Shown here piece by piece: positions 62,454-64,000 of a stretch of DNA of 64,000 nt; positions within the stretch are counted from its first letter, which is position 1; each line of letters begins with the position of its first letter. The position numbers and the translations under genes were made by a program. The stretch comes from Coriobacteriaceae bacterium (GTDB lineage: Bacteria; Actinomycetota; Coriobacteriia; Coriobacteriales; Eggerthellaceae). The stretch lies in assembly GCA_015062685.1 (NCBI GenBank), contig SUUE01000001.1, positions 147,704 to 211,703 on the forward strand, written 5' to 3'. The notes below the pieces were generated by a model. The model did no database searches and had not been told where the DNA came from. It saw nothing but the letters and a program-made list of their open reading frames with translations.

Positions 62454-64000
62454 CTATTCCGCGAGCTTGTTGACGCGGCGGTCGTACGTGAGGATGCCGT
62501 TCGTCTCCTCTTCGATATCGCTCACTTGAGTATAAACGTATCCCGCCAGCCCCTTGGGCTCGAGTGCGTCCATCTCGGCAAGCGAGCCGAGCACGGCCGC
62601 GCGCCATTCGTCGCGGTCGTCGAAGGGCTCGTAGCCGTACGCCTCGTCGAGCGAGCTGTGGCCGTCCACTCGGTGCGTGAAGCCGCCGAATTCCGAGGTG
62701 AAGAACGCGCGCCGCGCGCCGCCATCGCGCCACACGCGATGGTCGCGGAAGTAGTTGTGCACGCTCTGGAAGTCTCCTGCGCCCTGATCGTACCAGCCGC
62801 TCACGGCGTCGACGAGGCGCTTGGGGTCAAGCTGGCACACGAGGCTGCACGCCGCGCGCGACCGGAACTGCCCCCAGCCCTCGTTGAAGAGCGACCAGCC
62901 GATGATGCACGGGTGGTTGCCGAGGCCCGTCACGGTATCGCGGCACGTCGCGAGCCACTCCTCGCGGTAGGCCTCGCTGGCCGCGCCGAGATTTTCCCAA
63001 TGGGCGGGCACGTCGTCGCGGTAGTGGCGCCAGCTGAACCTGAAGAGCGTGGGCTTGTAGCTCCAATGCCACGTGTTGATCTCGTGGCCGCCGCCGCTCA
63101 CCATGTCCTGCAGCACGAGCATGCCCATGCGGTCGCAATGGTAGTACCAGCGCTCGGCCTCCACCTTGATGTGCTTGCGCATGAGGTTGAAGCCGGCCTC
63201 GTGCATGGCGCGGATGTCGAACGCGAGCGCCTCGTCGGCGGGCGCCGTCATGAGGCCGTCCGGCCAGTACGCCTGGTCGAGGATGCCCTTTATGAACAGG
63301 GGCTTGCCGTTGAGGAAGACGCGCTTGCGCCCTGCAGGGCCCTCGCGCATCTCCACCTTCCTGAACCCGCAGTAGCTTTCAACACGGTCGTTGCCGTAGA
63401 CGATGCGCAGCCCGTAGAGGTGCGGGGCCTCGGGGCACCAGAGCTTCGCGTCAGGCACGTGCAGCGCCACCGCGCACGTGGCATCGGCCTCGCACGATGC
63501 GGTGGCCAGGGGTTCGCCCCGGGTGTCGAGGCCGTCGAAGATGGACACCTCGACGCTGCCCGGCGCCCCACTGGCGCCGCTCAAGCGCAAGCCGACGGCC
63601 ACGATGCCGGTGTCGGGGTCTGGGTCGATGACGGCCGACTCCACGCGCGCCTGCGGAACGCTTTCCACCCACACCGTCTGCCAGATGCCGCTCTGGGCCG
63701 TGTACCAGATGTCTCCGCGATCGAGCCGCTGCTTGCCGCGCAGGTGCGCGCCGTATTCGCTCGGGTCAGCCACGCATACGAGCAGCTCGTTTTCGCCCTC
63801 ATGCACATGGCCGGTCACGTCGATGCCGAACGGCGTGTAGCCGCCCACGTGCGTGGCCACGACTTCGCCGTTCACGCGCACCGCGCACGCGTAGTCGACC
63901 GCCTGGAAGTGGAGCAGCGTGCACTCCCCCGCCTCGCCGGCCGAGAGTTCAAACGTCGTGCGGTACCACAGCAGGCTGCCCGGCTTGAGCTGGCGCCCCA
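62454..64000 (-). CDS. Glycoside hydrolase family 2 enzyme (partial, runs off the window)
   Basis: The last 514 residues of a larger protein that continues past the right edge. It has the N-terminal jelly-roll (LLWYRTTFELSAG, GYTPFGIDVTGHV), immunoglobulin-like middle and the TIM barrel with FLNGKPLFIKG, the acid/base Glu in SLFNEGWGQF and the nucleophile Glu in FTSEFGG. This layout fits beta-galactosidase or beta-glucuronidase-type GH2 enzymes. The motif positions fit sugar hydrolysis in a gut niche, but the sugar is unknown. No signal peptide can be judged. It ends 163 bp before the aroA start. Confidence 0.87.
   Translation of the reverse strand, partial: GRQLKPGSLLWYRTTFELSAGEAGECTLLHFQAVDYACAVRVNGEVVATHVGGYTPFGIDVTGHVHEGENELLVCVADPSEYGAHLRGKQRLDRGDIWYTAQSGIWQTVWVESVPQARVESAVIDPDPDTGIVAVGLRLSGASGAPGSVEVSIFDGLDTRGEPLATASCEADATCAVALHVPDAKLWCPEAPHLYGLRIVYGNDRVESYCGFRKVEMREGPAGRKRVFLNGKPLFIKGILDQAYWPDGLMTAPADEALAFDIRAMHEAGFNLMRKHIKVEAERWYYHCDRMGMLVLQDMVSGGGHEINTWHWSYKPTLFRFSWRHYRDDVPAHWENLGAASEAYREEWLATCRDTVTGLGNHPCIIGWSLFNEGWGQFRSRAACSLVCQLDPKRLVDAVSGWYDQGAGDFQSVHNYFRDHRVWRDGGARRAFFTSEFGGFTHRVDGHSSLDEAYGYEPFDDRDEWRAAVLGSLAEMDALEPKGLAGYVYTQVSDIEEETNGILTYDRRVNKLAE

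Overview
The window is high-GC, gene-dense bacterial DNA, most likely from the actinobacterial class Coriobacteriia (probably Eggerthellaceae). The basis is the gene content and order: a CIRCE-controlled clpC, an MEP isoprenoid pathway, a der/DUF512/ispH/plsC/cmk/aroA block, an era/dgkA/ybeY/phoH block and rpmB-yloU-yloV. It also has Tat-dependent lipoprotein hydrolases and a KTGD-type surface anchor. The assignment is by eye, without database support.

Layout. 1-9.9 kb is an accessory surface and nutrition region: a DAACS symporter with an extra N-terminal domain, a giant anchored clostripain-like protease, and three lipoproteins (a subtype-B tannase-like esterase, a HAD phosphatase and an alpha/beta hydrolase). 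10.05-17.7 kb looks like a decayed integrative element at tRNA-Ala(GGC). A 47-bp copy of the tRNA 3' half lies at its far end, next to a 5'-truncated tyrosine integrase. Inside are the C-terminal half of a radical SAM protein and an NHLP-type bacteriocin exporter (two ABC proteins and an HlyD-like adaptor) with no visible precursor peptide. 17.9-19.5 kb holds a small hypothetical gene and a secreted coiled-coil cysteine protease.

19.5-64 kb is mostly core metabolism on the minus strand. The transcription units are: tatA, greA, lysS, clpC, ispD, ispF, cysS and a U32 protein; purH; ybjQ; flippase, nadE, phoH, ybeY, dgkA and era; an FKBP; a DMT transporter; paaK with an ACT protein; rpmB, yloU and yloV; rpe, a cysteine desulfurase, a Nif3-like protein and a zinc-ribbon protein; and aroA, cmk, plsC, ispH, DUF512, der, plsY and gpsA. 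Plus-strand exceptions are a REP-associated transposase, an MGMT-like protein without its active-site Cys, and a CDF transporter. A GH2 glycosidase runs off the right edge.

The spacers are unusually rich in structured repeats. About 24 REP elements (GTAG plus an 8-bp stem with a 3-base loop) are scattered from 23.7 kb onward, some in tandem arrays and one inverted pair inside a coding sequence. They surround a RAYT transposase gene (33.1 kb) that is their likely mobiliser. At least five other hairpin or inverted-repeat families occur in two or more copies.
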